Below, in pieces: positions 1 through 8,937 of a stretch of 64,000 bases of DNA. This stretch comes from an uncultured Clostridia bacterium (GTDB lineage Bacteria; Bacillota; Clostridia; TANB77; CAG-508), in assembly GCA_934122155.1 (NCBI GenBank), contig CAKOVX010000002.1, positions 118,815 through 182,814 of the forward strand. The letters run 5' to 3'. The position numbers and the translations under genes were made by a program. Position 1 is the stretch's first letter. Every line of letters begins with the position of its first letter. The notes beneath the pieces were generated by a model, which was not told the DNA's origin, ran no database searches, and was given only the letters and a program-made list of their open reading frames with translations.

Positions 1-557
1 TCTATATCAACTTTTTCTAGTAATTCTTGTATTGCTTCAGCTCCCATTCTTGCAGTAAAAGAGCCTCTTCCATATTTTTCATCTGCTTCACGATATTCTT
101 TTTCTGATAGTACTTGACCTATTGTTAAGTCTGAACTACCTTTATCTGTTACAATATATGATGCAAAATATATTACCTTTTCTAAGCTTCTTGGAGATAC
201 ATCAAGTACTAAGCCTATTCTACTTGGAATTCCTTTAAAATACCAAATATGTGCAACTGGTGCAGCAAGTTCAATATGTCCCATTCTTTCACGTCTAACT
301 TTAGATTTTGTTACTTCAACACCACATCTATCACAGACAATTCCTTTATATCTTACCCTTTTATATTTACCACAATGACATTCCCAGTCTTTTGTTGGTC
401 CAAATATTCTCTCACAAAATAGACCATCTTTTTCTGGTTTAAGTGTTCTGTAATTAATAGTCTCTGGTTTTTTTACTTCACCTTTTGACCATTCTCTAAT
501 TTTTTCATCTGATGCTATTCCAATTTTAAGTTTGTTAAAAATTTCTAATTCATCCAC
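1..557 (-). CDS. rpoC: RNA polymerase beta' subunit, N-terminal part (cut by window edge)
   Basis: This is the largest catalytic subunit of RNA polymerase. About 185 N-terminal residues are visible and the rest lies off the left edge. The zinc-ribbon cysteines (CHCGKYK, then CDRCGVEV) and the following RRERMGHIELAAPVAHIWY block are diagnostic of beta'. I place the start at a GTG (557-555) because a strong AGGGGGC ribosome binding site sits 8 nt upstream (566-572). The gene lies downstream of rpoB in the usual rpoB-rpoC order with a 114-nt spacer that holds an unusual palindrome. Confidence 0.97.
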   Translation of the reverse strand, partial: MDELEIFNKLKIGIASDEKIREWSKGEVKKPETINYRTLKPEKDGLFCERIFGPTKDWECHCGKYKRVRYKGIVCDRCGVEVTKSKVRRERMGHIELAAPVAHIWYFKGIPSRIGLVLDVSPRSLEKVIYFASYIVTDKGSSDLTIGQVLSEKEYREADEKYGRGSFTARMGAEAIQELLEKVDI

Positions 558-592
558 TTTATTTAGCCCCCTAAATATTTTTCTTTTTTCAT

Positions 593-650
593 ACTTGTTT
601 AAACAAGTTTTACACCGCTGTGCAATTCTATATTGCTAACTTGTTTAAAC
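593..650. repeat. 16-bp palindrome plus partial copy between rpoB and rpoC
   Basis: ACTTGTTTAAACAAGT at 593-608 is a perfect 16-bp palindrome. Its first twelve bases recur directly at 639-650, 46 bp away. Both lie in the rpoB-rpoC spacer, between the rpoB stop and the rpoC ribosome binding site. In RNA the palindrome can form a hairpin, and the 639-650 copy can pair alternatively with the 3' half of the palindrome. This could be an RNA processing or attenuation element, or a protein site; no T-run follows, so it is not a classical terminator. Confidence 0.6.
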
Positions 651-671
651 TTTCTGAATGGCTATTAAATT

Positions 672-3600
672 TTACTCTTCGCTATCATCAAATTCATCTA
701 TATCTAGCAAATCCTCGTCATCTAATAATAAGTCCTCATCATCTAAGCTATCTTCATCATCTAAAAGTTCGCTTTCTTCTGAATATCCATCTGCTAGTTC
801 GTCTTCATCAACAATTGCAAGTTCTTCATCCATTTTAGGGTCATCTTTAATACTATTAAAATCAATGCCTTCATCAATGTTTTCTTTTAATTCTAGTTCT
901 CTATTATCTTCTGAAAGAAGCTTAATATCTAGTCCTAAAGATTGAAGTTCTTTTACTAATACTTTAAATCCTTCTGGAACTCCTGGTTCTGGAACATTTT
1001 CGCCTTTTACAATTGCTTCATATGTTTTTACTCTTCCTACAATATCATCAGATTTAACTGTTAACATTTCTTGAAGTGTATATGCAGCACCATAAGCCTC
1101 TAATGCCCAAACTTCCATTTCTCCAAATCTTTGTCCACCAAATTGTGCTTTACCACCAAGAGGTTGTTGTGTTACTAATGAGTATGGTCCAGTTGAACGA
1201 GCATGTATCTTGTCATCTACTAAGTGGTGTAGTTTTAACATGTACATTACACCAACTGTAATTGGGTGATCAAATGGTTCACCTGTTCTACCATCATATA
1301 CTACTGTTTTTCCGTCTTCTCTTAGCCCTGCTTTTTTAAATAAGTCTCTAATTTCTTCGTTTGTAGCACTATCAAATACTGGTGTTGCTACTTTAAATCC
1401 TAGAGCTTTGGCAGCCATACCTAAGTGAACTTCTAGAACTTGGCCTAAGTTCATACGAGAAGGAACACCAAGTGGGTTTAATACTATATCTACTGGAGTA
1501 CCATCTGGTAAGAATGGCATATCTTCTTCTGGTAATATACGTGAAATAACACCTTTGTTACCATGACGTCCAGCCATTTTATCACCAACAGATATTTTTC
1601 TTTTTGTTGCAATATAGCAACGAATTATTTGGTTTACTCCAGGTCCTAGTTCATCAGAATTTTCTCTTGTAAATATTTTAACATCTACAATTGTTCCTGC
1701 TTCACCATGTGGAACACGAAGTGAGTTATCTCTAACTTCTCTAGCTTTTTCGCCAAATATTGCACGAAGTAGTCTTTCTTCTGCTGTTAGTTCTGTTTCT
1801 CCTTTTGGAGTTACTTTACCAACTAATATATCTCCTGGTCTAACTTCTGCACCTATACGAATAATTCCATTTTCATCTAGGTCTTTTAAACTGTCATCTC
1901 CAACATTTGGAATATCTCTTGTAATTTCTTCTGGTCCTAATTTTGTGTCTCTACATTCGCAATCATATTCTTCTATGTGGATTGATGTATAAACATCTTC
2001 TTTTACTAATCTTTCATTAATTAAAACAGCATCCTCATAGTTATAACCTTCCCAAGTTGTGAAAGCTATTAAAACGTTTTTACCAAGTGCCATTTCTCCA
2101 TCTTTTGTTCCTGGTCCATCAGCAATTAAGTCTCCTGCTTTAACTTTTTCTCCAACACTTACGACTGGTCTTTGATTTATACATGTTCCACCATTTGTTC
2201 TTTTGAATTTTCTTAAGTGGTAAACATCTACTTCATCTTTTTTATTTCTGATTTTAATTTCCTCACCAGTTACTCTTTCAACTATACCATCATTTTTAGC
2301 CATTACTGTAATTCCAGAGTCTTTTGCTGCTCTATATTCCATACCTGTACCAACTATTGGTGATTCTGTTGTAAGTAATGGAACTGCTTGACGTTGCATG
2401 TTTGCACCCATTAGAGAACGTTTTACGTCATCATGCTCTAAGAATGGAATCATTGCTGCTGCAACTGATACTAATTGTTTTGGTGATACCTCAACAAAGT
2501 CAACTTGGTCTTTATCAACCATTGTAATATCTGCTCTGTGACGTACACGAATTCTATCATTAACAAATTTTCCTTCTTTATCAAGTGGTTCTGATGCTTG
2601 AGCAACTATGTATTTGTCTTCTTCATCAGCTGGCATGTACACAACTTCGTCAGTTACAACTCCATTTTCATGGTCTACTTTTCTATATGGTGTTTCAATA
2701 AATCCATATTCATTTATAACAGCAAATGATGAAAGTGCTGATATAAGTCCAATGTTTGGTCCTTCTGGAGATTCTACTGGACATAATCTACCATAGTGTG
2801 TATAGTGAATATCACGAACTTCGAATCCAGCTCTTTCACGTGATAAACCACCAGGTCCTAATGCAGAAATTCTTCTTTTATGAGTTAATTCTGAAAGTGG
2901 GTTTGTTTGATCCATGAATTGTGATAGTTGTGAACTTCCAAAGAATTCTCTAATAGAAGATGTTATTGGTTTTGTGTTTATTAATGATTGTGGTGTAACT
3001 ATATCTAAGTCTTGAATTGTCATTCTTTCACGAACAACTCTTTCTAATCTTGTTAAACCAATTCTAAATTGGTTTTGTAATAATTCACCAACACAACGAA
3101 TACGACGATTTCCTAAGTGGTCAATATCATCAACATTTCCTAATCCATGTTCTAAGTTTAATAAATAACTGATTGAAGCAATAATATCTTCGTTCGTAAC
3201 ATGTTTTGGTACTAGCTCATCTAGTCTTTCTTTAATAACATCATGTAGTTCTTTTGGGTCTGTTGTATCAATAATTGATTTTAATACTATGTAATTTACC
3301 ATTTCTTTAATGTGTAAGTCACTTAAATCAACATCTGGTAATATACTGTGGATATTTACAGTTCCGTTTCCGATAATTCTTACTGGTTTATCATCTATTT
3401 TTACATCAACAATATTAATTCCACTATTTTGAATTGCAATTGCTGCATCCTCAGAAATACTGCTATCTTTTTCTGCTAATACTTCTCCTGTTTCTGGATC
3501 AATAATGTCATTATAAGCAATTCTTCCTTCAATTCTTGATGCTAAACCTAATTTTTTATTAAATTTATATCTACCTACTTTTGCTAGGTCATATCTTCTG

Positions 3601-4385
3601 TCATCAAAAAATAAGCCATTGAATAAGTTTCTTGCAGCATCTGCTGTTGGTAATTCTCCTGGTCTTAATTTTTTGTATATCTCAACTAAGGCTTCTTCTT
3701 GAGTTTTAATTGGGTCTTTTGCTAAAGTTTCTTTTATTTTGTTTTCTTCCCCAAATAGTTCTGTAATTTGTTCATCTGTTACAATTCCTAATGCTCTTAA
3801 AAGTGTTGTAACTGGTATTTTTCTAGTTCTATCAACTCTAGCCCAAAATACATCATTTCCATCTGTTTCATATTCTATCCATGCACCACGAATAGGCATA
3901 ACAGTAGATGTGTAAATTCTTCTACCTGTTTTGCTATCAAAATCTTGTGCATAGTAGCAACCTGGTGAACGAACTAATTGGCTTACTACAACTCTTTCTG
4001 CACCATTAATTACAAAAGTTCCGCTATCTGTCATAAGTGGAAAATCGCCAAGATAAATTTCTTGCTCTTTAATTTCACCTGTTTCACGGTTGATAAGCCT
4101 TACCTTTACATGTAATCTTGTAGAGTAAGTTGCATCACGTTCTTTGGCTTCTTCTAGTGTGTATTTAGTTTTTTCTTCCATGTAGTAGTCTAAGAATTCA
4201 AGTACAAGGTTTCCTGAATAATCAACTATTGGAGATACGTCTCTAAGAACTTCTCCTAAGCCTTCTTCAATAAACCAATTGTATGAGTCTTTTTGAACTT
4301 GAATCAAGTTTGGCATTTCGATTGAATCGCCGATTTTTGCAAAAGTTTTACGAGTACATTTCTCGTGTTTAATTTCTTTTAACAA
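672..4385 (-). CDS. rpoB: RNA polymerase beta subunit
   Basis: Beta subunit of RNA polymerase, about 1237 residues. The N-terminal PNLIQVQKDSYNWF block, the rifampicin-region motif SQFMDQTNPLSELTHKRRIS, the GYNYEDAVLINERL segment, KISVGDKMAGRHGNKG and the C-terminal GGQRFGEMEVWALEAYGA motif are all present and in order. A GTG at 4394 overlaps the ribosome binding site AGGGAG, so I prefer the TTG at 4385-4383, which lies 8 nt after it. The last ~50 residues are an extremely Asp/Glu-rich tail (runs such as DDEDLLLDDEDLL). The gene lies upstream of rpoC; rplL is not upstream, and the next gene is divergent. Confidence 0.98.
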   Translation of the reverse strand: MLKEIKHEKCTRKTFAKIGDSIEMPNLIQVQKDSYNWFIEEGLGEVLRDVSPIVDYSGNLVLEFLDYYMEEKTKYTLEEAKERDATYSTRLHVKVRLINRETGEIKEQEIYLGDFPLMTDSGTFVINGAERVVVSQLVRSPGCYYAQDFDSKTGRRIYTSTVMPIRGAWIEYETDGNDVFWARVDRTRKIPVTTLLRALGIVTDEQITELFGEENKIKETLAKDPIKTQEEALVEIYKKLRPGELPTADAARNLFNGLFFDDRRYDLAKVGRYKFNKKLGLASRIEGRIAYNDIIDPETGEVLAEKDSSISEDAAIAIQNSGINIVDVKIDDKPVRIIGNGTVNIHSILPDVDLSDLHIKEMVNYIVLKSIIDTTDPKELHDVIKERLDELVPKHVTNEDIIASISYLLNLEHGLGNVDDIDHLGNRRIRCVGELLQNQFRIGLTRLERVVRERMTIQDLDIVTPQSLINTKPITSSIREFFGSSQLSQFMDQTNPLSELTHKRRISALGPGGLSRERAGFEVRDIHYTHYGRLCPVESPEGPNIGLISALSSFAVINEYGFIETPYRKVDHENGVVTDEVVYMPADEEDKYIVAQASEPLDKEGKFVNDRIRVRHRADITMVDKDQVDFVEVSPKQLVSVAAAMIPFLEHDDVKRSLMGANMQRQAVPLLTTESPIVGTGMEYRAAKDSGITVMAKNDGIVERVTGEEIKIRNKKDEVDVYHLRKFKRTNGGTCINQRPVVSVGEKVKAGDLIADGPGTKDGEMALGKNVLIAFTTWEGYNYEDAVLINERLVKEDVYTSIHIEEYDCECRDTKLGPEEITRDIPNVGDDSLKDLDENGIIRIGAEVRPGDILVGKVTPKGETELTAEERLLRAIFGEKAREVRDNSLRVPHGEAGTIVDVKIFTRENSDELGPGVNQIIRCYIATKRKISVGDKMAGRHGNKGVISRILPEEDMPFLPDGTPVDIVLNPLGVPSRMNLGQVLEVHLGMAAKALGFKVATPVFDSATNEEIRDLFKKAGLREDGKTVVYDGRTGEPFDHPITVGVMYMLKLHHLVDDKIHARSTGPYSLVTQQPLGGKAQFGGQRFGEMEVWALEAYGAAYTLQEMLTVKSDDIVGRVKTYEAIVKGENVPEPGVPEGFKVLVKELQSLGLDIKLLSEDNRELELKENIDEGIDFNSIKDDPKMDEELAIVDEDELADGYSEESELLDDEDSLDDEDLLLDDEDLLDIDEFDDSEE

Positions 4386-4580
4386 AAAAATCACTCCCTA
4401 AAAAAAATTAAGCAGAAGATAAATATATGATTTTAATAAAAAGTCCTTCTTGTTTCTATAATTGGTTTACAGATTGGCATATTTTCTGCTCTCTAAATAC
4501 CCGTTCCGTAAGAAATTATATAACAATTCCTCTTTTTATTAAATTAACATAACGTTGTTATAAAAGACAACAAAAATACG

Positions 4581-4598
4581 GTTGACATTTTTGTCAAC
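4581..4598. other. Hairpin in the rpoB leader
   Basis: GTTGACA-TTTT-TGTCAAC is a perfect 7-bp inverted repeat in the ~300-nt 5' leader of rpoB. Closer to the gene, AGCAGA (4485-4490) and TCTGCT (read on the minus strand at 4412-4417) can pair just before a run of eight U, which looks like an attenuator, though the loop is long. Leader-level control of rpoBC is only an inference. Confidence 0.4.
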
Positions 4599-4698
4599 TG
4601 TTTCATTTGCTGTTTATTTAATAAAACTTATTTTTATATTAACCATTCCATCCACCTTAAACGGAGATTAATACATTTAATCAAAACATATCTATTTT

Positions 4699-4727
4699 AG
4701 TATAACATCTGGTGTACTTGCTGTCAA
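4699..4727 (-). promoter_or_regulatory. Sigma-A promoter for rpoB-rpoC
   Basis: Read on the minus strand, TTGACA (4727-4722) and TATACT (4704-4699) are separated by exactly 17 bp, close to the sigma-A consensus. Transcription would begin near 4692, giving a 5' leader of about 300 nt before rpoB. A second, poorer TATAAT lies nearer the gene (about 4520). Confidence 0.75.
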
Positions 4728-4787
4728 TGTTTTTTAGCAAATTTTTCCGATTTATTTATACCATTTCTTAATTTTTTTACTGCAATA

Positions 4788-4816
4788 TAGACAAACAAAA
4801 TTTAATATAGTAAAAT
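4788..4816 (+). promoter_or_regulatory. Sigma-A promoter for the small membrane protein gene
   Basis: TAGACA (4788-4793) and TAAAAT (4811-4816) are 17 bp apart. They lie 34 nt ahead of the ATG, with a GAGGT ribosome binding site between. This promoter diverges from that of rpoB, with about 60 bp between the two -35 boxes. Confidence 0.6.
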
Positions 4817-4849
4817 ACTTACATTGCTGATAGAAATGAGGTAAATTAT

Positions 4850-5341
4850 ATGTCTATAATTTTAAAATATTTAATTACTTTTTTTGTAGGTATGGTGCCT
4901 ATTCTAGAGTTAAGAGGTGCTATTCCAATAGGTGTTGGACTTGGTCTTTCATATTTTGAAGCTTTTATATGTAGCTTTATTGGAAATATAGTTCCTATAT
5001 ATTTTATTGTTAAATATATTAGACCTTTGTTTGATTTCTTTGGAAGATGGAAACCTTTTAAAGTTATAATTGATTGGGCTACTGAAAGAGCCACAAGAAA
5101 AATTGAAGAAAGTGAAAAATTACAAAACTACACAGCTTTAGGTTTATTTTTATTTGTGGCAGTTCCTTTACCTGGTACTGGTGCATGGGTTGGTTCTTTA
5201 ATTGCTAACTTTTTAAATTTACCACCTAAAAAAGCTATTCCACCTATTGTAACTGGTGTTCTTGTTGCTGGTATTATTGTTTTAGCAGTAACTGCTGCCG
5301 CTAATGGGGGTATTCAATATTTGTTTAATCACGTTCATTAA
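4850..5341 (+). CDS. COG2426-family small membrane protein (putative small multidrug export)
   Basis: A 163-residue integral membrane protein matching the COG2426 / Sm_multidrug_ex pattern. The N-terminal VGMVPILELRGAIPIGVGLG motif and the later VAVPLPGTGAWVGSLIA motif are the family hallmarks, with about four hydrophobic segments around a central amphipathic, charged stretch (residues ~60-95). The family name suggests export, but no substrate is established. It is transcribed alone, divergently from rpoB, and ends at a large inverted repeat shared with the convergent sensor kinase gene. Confidence 0.85.
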   Translation: MSIILKYLITFFVGMVPILELRGAIPIGVGLGLSYFEAFICSFIGNIVPIYFIVKYIRPLFDFFGRWKPFKVIIDWATERATRKIEESEKLQNYTALGLFLFVAVPLPGTGAWVGSLIANFLNLPPKKAIPPIVTGVLVAGIIVLAVTAAANGGIQYLFNHVH

Positions 5342-5356
5342 AATTAATATAATTAA

Positions 5357-5433
5357 TATAAAGGTGTTGATATAATACTTCTCTTTATTCCACAAAACCA
5401 CGCTCATCAAAGTATTATATCAACACCTTTATA
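5357..5433. terminator. 24-bp perfect inverted repeat, bidirectional terminator
   Basis: Arms 5357-5380 and 5410-5433 are perfect reverse complements over 24 bp (core AAAGGTGTTGATATAATAC) with a 29-nt loop. The element lies exactly between two convergent genes, so it most likely terminates both. The stem is much longer than the other terminators here and the loop is long, which is also compatible with a small mobile inverted-repeat element. Confidence 0.7.
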
Positions 5434-5446
5434 TATTATTATTAAA

Positions 5447-6991
5447 TTATTCTAATAACATTTCAAATCCTATTGTTACTTTAAATAAATCTCCATCTAG
5501 GTAGATATGGAACTGTCCTCCTTGGAGTTCTGTTAAACTAGATGCTATTGAAAGTCCTAATCCGCTTCCTTCCGTATTTCTCGAGGTTTCTCCTCTTACA
5601 AACCTTTGCATTAATTCATCTGCTGAAATATTAAGCTCTTGTTTAGAAATATTTTTCATTTGTATTACAACTGTATGTTGTTTTTTTATTACATCTAAAT
5701 ATATTCTTGTATTTTCTAAGGCATATTTTGCAGCATTTGAATAAATATTTTCTAACACCCTGTATATATATCTACTGTCTGCTTTTATATATACATCTTG
5801 CTCTGGAAATGTTGTTATTTCTTCTAAGTTTTTTTCTTTGAATCTATCTTCAAACTCTCCAGATACTTGTTTTATAAGTTCTTTTACATTTAATTTTTCC
5901 ATATTTAATTTAATATTACCTGAAGATGCTTTTGAGGCTTCAACTAAATCTTCTGTTAGTTTTTTTAGTCTCTGAGATTTATTATCTAGTATCATCAGAT
6001 ACTCAGTTGCTTTTTCATTTGGCATTTTTTCTTTTTTTAGTAAATCTACATAGTTAATTATTGATGTAAGTGGAGTTTTTATATCATGTGATACATTTGT
6101 TATAAGCTCAGTTTTAAGCCTTTCACTTTTCATATTTTGCTCAATTGCATTTGATAGGCCTCCTGCAATATCATCAATATATACTGCCATTTGTTTTAAA
6201 ATTCCATTTAGTTCATTTTGATTTAATTCTATGTTTGTATCTCCGTCATATATGCTTTTTAAAGCATTTTGCACCTTTTTAAGTTGTTCTAGTTTTTTGC
6301 ATAATATATAAAATGTGCCTATTCCTAATGCAGCTAATAATACTACACAAAATATAGGGTTATCTGACCTAGTTACATTAATTGAAATAAAAAATCCTAT
6401 AATGCAAAATCCCCAATAATATATAAACAATTTTGTCATAATATTTCTATTATCTATCATCTTTTTAATTGCTTTGCAAATAGCATATATTAATGTTGTT
6501 TTCCAAAACATTTTAGCTTTAATTCTTTTAATTATAGTTTCTAGTAGTATTATTGCATTTGTGTATAGTATTGCTATACCGCAACTTAATAATAATATAT
6601 TCATTGAATTATTATATGCATCCCAACTAAAAATTGTAAGAGCAAAGCCACCTGCAAATACTGCGCACCCTAGCGCTAAAACTATTTCCAATTTCCATGT
6701 GTCAAACCAATTTAGTCTAACAGTATTTGTATTCTTTTCTTTTCCAATTCCATTTATTATAATTGCTGCTAAAACAATTAATATAGCAATTGATATTGGA
6801 ATTAAAAATGGAGTCATATTTGTGGTTACTTTTGTCAATTCTTTTGCCGTCTGTAAAATATAATAATCATCTTCTGTTATAATAATGCTTCCATCAATAA
6901 CAGCTGTTCCAAGTACTGCTAATACTAGGAATATTGCAAATATTGGTACTAAAACATAAGATACATTTTTAGCAATTTTAGCTCCATTCAT
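5447..6991 (-). CDS. Membrane sensor histidine kinase
   Basis: A 514-residue histidine kinase, partner of the response regulator 12 nt upstream. The first ~230 residues hold about six hydrophobic segments. The dimerisation/phosphoacceptor box NVSHDIKTPLTSIINYVDLL places the phosphorylated His at residue 302. The N box (LENIYSNAAKYA) and the G box (GSGLGLSIASSL) of the ATPase domain follow. The signal is unknown; the multi-pass sensor with no large extracytoplasmic loop suggests sensing in or near the membrane, as in kinases responding to envelope stress. The start is supported by GGAGG 7 nt before the ATG. Confidence 0.93.
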   Translation of the reverse strand: MNGAKIAKNVSYVLVPIFAIFLVLAVLGTAVIDGSIIITEDDYYILQTAKELTKVTTNMTPFLIPISIAILIVLAAIIINGIGKEKNTNTVRLNWFDTWKLEIVLALGCAVFAGGFALTIFSWDAYNNSMNILLLSCGIAILYTNAIILLETIIKRIKAKMFWKTTLIYAICKAIKKMIDNRNIMTKLFIYYWGFCIIGFFISINVTRSDNPIFCVVLLAALGIGTFYILCKKLEQLKKVQNALKSIYDGDTNIELNQNELNGILKQMAVYIDDIAGGLSNAIEQNMKSERLKTELITNVSHDIKTPLTSIINYVDLLKKEKMPNEKATEYLMILDNKSQRLKKLTEDLVEASKASSGNIKLNMEKLNVKELIKQVSGEFEDRFKEKNLEEITTFPEQDVYIKADSRYIYRVLENIYSNAAKYALENTRIYLDVIKKQHTVVIQMKNISKQELNISADELMQRFVRGETSRNTEGSGLGLSIASSLTELQGGQFHIYLDGDLFKVTIGFEMLLE

Positions 6992-7003
6992 TTTTTACCT
7001 CCT

Positions 7004-7711
7004 CTATTTTTCCAAATTTTCTATTTTATAACCTATTCCCCAAATTACTTTTAAGTATTTAGGTTCTCTTGGGTTTATTTCTATTTTTTCTCTTATGTGT
7101 CTAATATGTACCGCTATAATATTTTCTGCACCATAACATTCGTCTTCCCACACATTTTGGTAAATTTGTTCAATTGAATACACTATTCCTTTATTTTTAG
7201 TTAAAAATTTTAAAATGTTATATTCTGTTGGAGTTAATTTCACATCTTTTCCCTCAACTGTTACTTGTTTTGTATCGTCATTTATTACTAATTCTCCTGA
7301 CCAATATGTGTTTCCTTCTTGCTGTTTATTTGCAATTGAACCCAAGTGTGTATATCTGCGAATTTGTGAGTTTACTCTTGCAATTAGCTCTAATGGATTA
7401 AATGGCTTAGTTATATAATCATCTGCTCCATTATTTAGTCCTGTAATTTTGTCATAATCTTCAGATTTTGCAGAAAGCATTATTATTGGAATTGATTTAT
7501 CTTTTCTAATTAAATTAGCTGTACTAATTCCATCAAGTTTTGGCATCATTATATCTAATAAAATCAAATGAATATTATCATTCTTTTCTACTATTTTTAA
7601 TGCTTCCATTCCGTCATATGCTTTTAATATGTTGTAACCTTCTTTACTTAAATATATTTCTATTGCATTTACAATTTCCTTATCGTCATCAACTACTAAA
7701 ATATTGTACAT
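7004..7711 (-). CDS. OmpR/PhoB-family response regulator
   Basis: A 235-residue DNA-binding response regulator. The receiver domain has the acidic pocket (VVDDDKE), phosphoacceptor Asp53 (LLDIMMPKLDG) and the conserved Lys of the ITKPFNP motif. The C-terminal winged helix includes LTPTEYNILKFL and IIAVHIRHIREKIE. It is the first gene of a two-gene operon with its kinase. Two 11-bp direct repeats just upstream (7754-7764, 7777-7787) are a plausible autoregulatory site. Confidence 0.94.
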   Translation of the reverse strand: MYNILVVDDDKEIVNAIEIYLSKEGYNILKAYDGMEALKIVEKNDNIHLILLDIMMPKLDGISTANLIRKDKSIPIIMLSAKSEDYDKITGLNNGADDYITKPFNPLELIARVNSQIRRYTHLGSIANKQQEGNTYWSGELVINDDTKQVTVEGKDVKLTPTEYNILKFLTKNKGIVYSIEQIYQNVWEDECYGAENIIAVHIRHIREKIEINPREPKYLKVIWGIGYKIENLEK

Positions 7712-7742
7712 AATTCTTCCCCTTCTTAATTATTACATATAA

Positions 7743-7787
7743 ATTATACCACAAATTTATTAAGAAAAAAGTAGTTAATTTATTAAG
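7743..7787 (-). promoter_or_regulatory. Promoter with 11-bp direct repeats upstream of the response regulator
   Basis: A TATAAT -10 box (minus strand, 7748-7743) lies 32 nt before the ATG. Just upstream are two exact copies of CTTAATAAATT (7764-7754 and 7787-7777), 23 bp apart, or about two helical turns, covering the -35 position. No good -35 hexamer is visible. Direct repeats at this spacing are typical of OmpR-family regulator binding, so autoregulation is likely but unproven. Confidence 0.5.
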
Positions 7788-7804
7788 TTATTCTTAACAC
7801 AAAG

Positions 7805-7832
7805 AAACCAGCACTTTAATCTGTGCTGGTTT
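7805..7832 (-). terminator. Rho-independent terminator after the AI-2E transporter gene
   Basis: AACCAGCAC and GTGCTGGTT form a perfect 9-bp stem, followed on the minus strand by a short T-rich tract. The stop codon of the transporter gene lies in the loop. Confidence 0.8.
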
Positions 7833-8928
7833 TGTAAGTTATATATTCTTCAATTAATAATTTAATTACTGTTGCAACTGGCACTGCTAAGAACATGCCT
7901 AATACTCCAAAATATGCTCCTCCTACTGTAACTGCAAATATTACCAAAAGTGGACTTATTGATAATGAATTTCCTAATATTTTAGGGTTTATAATATTTG
8001 CATCAATTTGTTGTAATACTATTACAACTATTGCCATAATAATTGCTTGACCTATTCCTCCTGTAAATATTGTAATAAGTATAGCTACTGCTACTGCAAT
8101 AATAGCTCCAAAATATGGTATTAAGTTAAATAGACCTATCATAAATCCTAATAATACTGCGTATTTTACTCCAAGTATTGACATAGCAATTGCAGTTAAT
8201 ATTCCCACTACTATAGCATCTAGTACTTGCCCTGATATAAAGCTAAAAAATACCTCATTTGATTTGTTAAAATATTTGCCTATCATTTTATATGTATCTG
8301 GTTTAAACATAGCTGCTGATAATCTTTTTAGAAAGTTTAAAATTCTTCTTCTTTCTGCTAACAAATATACTGAAACTATAAAAGAAACAAATATGTCAAA
8401 TATACTGTTTACAATGTTTATTGCTCCTTTTGCATATTCTGTTAGTTTTTCTATATTTATATATTGTTTAAAATCAATTTCGCTTATGCCTTTTATTGCA
8501 TTTAAAACTGCTTCATTTTTTAATATAGAATCTTCTGGTAATTCATTTATGGTTTTCATTGTATTGTTATAATAATTTCCAAAGTTAGTAACAAGGTCTA
8601 CTATACTTTTTGATACTGCTGGTATTACAAAGTTTAATGCTAATATAATTAATAGGGCTGCTATAATATACACTGTTATAATTGATAATATTCTTGCTCT
8701 TTTTGAAATTGCCTTTACATTTTTATACCAGCTTTCTACTTTTCTGCATGGAATATAAAATAAATATGCTATAAGTAAGCCAGCAATAAATGGCATTAAA
8801 ATATTTAACAATCCAGCAAGCCCAGCTGTTATTGACCCAAAGTTATCTAGTAGTTTATATACCGCAATAATTGCGACTCCTAAACTAAACCAGTATAGCC
8901 ATTTCAAGCTTCTTTTCTTTTCTTCCAT
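7816..8928 (-). CDS. AI-2E family transporter (YdbI/PerM-like membrane protein)
   Basis: A 370-residue polytopic membrane protein of the AI-2E transporter family (PF01594). It has two N-terminal hydrophobic pairs, a central extracytoplasmic region (~75-145), and the C-terminal conserved stretches LGFMIGLFNLIPYFGAIIA and LGNSLSISPLLVIFAVTVGGAYFGVLGMFLAVPV. Substrates vary across the family (AI-2 export, Na+/H+ antiport) and none can be assigned here. It follows the exonuclease III gene by 9 nt and has its own GGAGG site, so the two are co-transcribed. Confidence 0.9.
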   Translation of the reverse strand: MEEKKRSLKWLYWFSLGVAIIAVYKLLDNFGSITAGLAGLLNILMPFIAGLLIAYLFYIPCRKVESWYKNVKAISKRARILSIITVYIIAALLIILALNFVIPAVSKSIVDLVTNFGNYYNNTMKTINELPEDSILKNEAVLNAIKGISEIDFKQYINIEKLTEYAKGAINIVNSIFDIFVSFIVSVYLLAERRRILNFLKRLSAAMFKPDTYKMIGKYFNKSNEVFFSFISGQVLDAIVVGILTAIAMSILGVKYAVLLGFMIGLFNLIPYFGAIIAVAVAILITIFTGGIGQAIIMAIVVIVLQQIDANIINPKILGNSLSISPLLVIFAVTVGGAYFGVLGMFLAVPVATVIKLLIEEYITYKTSTD

Positions 8929-8937
8929 TTTTACCTC

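Noticed and set aside
658..945. Ser-rich 95-codon plus-strand ORF
   Set aside because: It is the antisense reading of the acidic tail of rpoB; the serine runs come from the GAT/GAA codons on the other strand.
4395..4698. Riboswitch or T-box in the rpoB leader
   Set aside because: No T-box sequence or known riboswitch core was found; only simple inverted repeats.
5357..5433. Insertion sequence ends
   Set aside because: The arms enclose only 29 nt and no transposase gene; target duplication is not evident.
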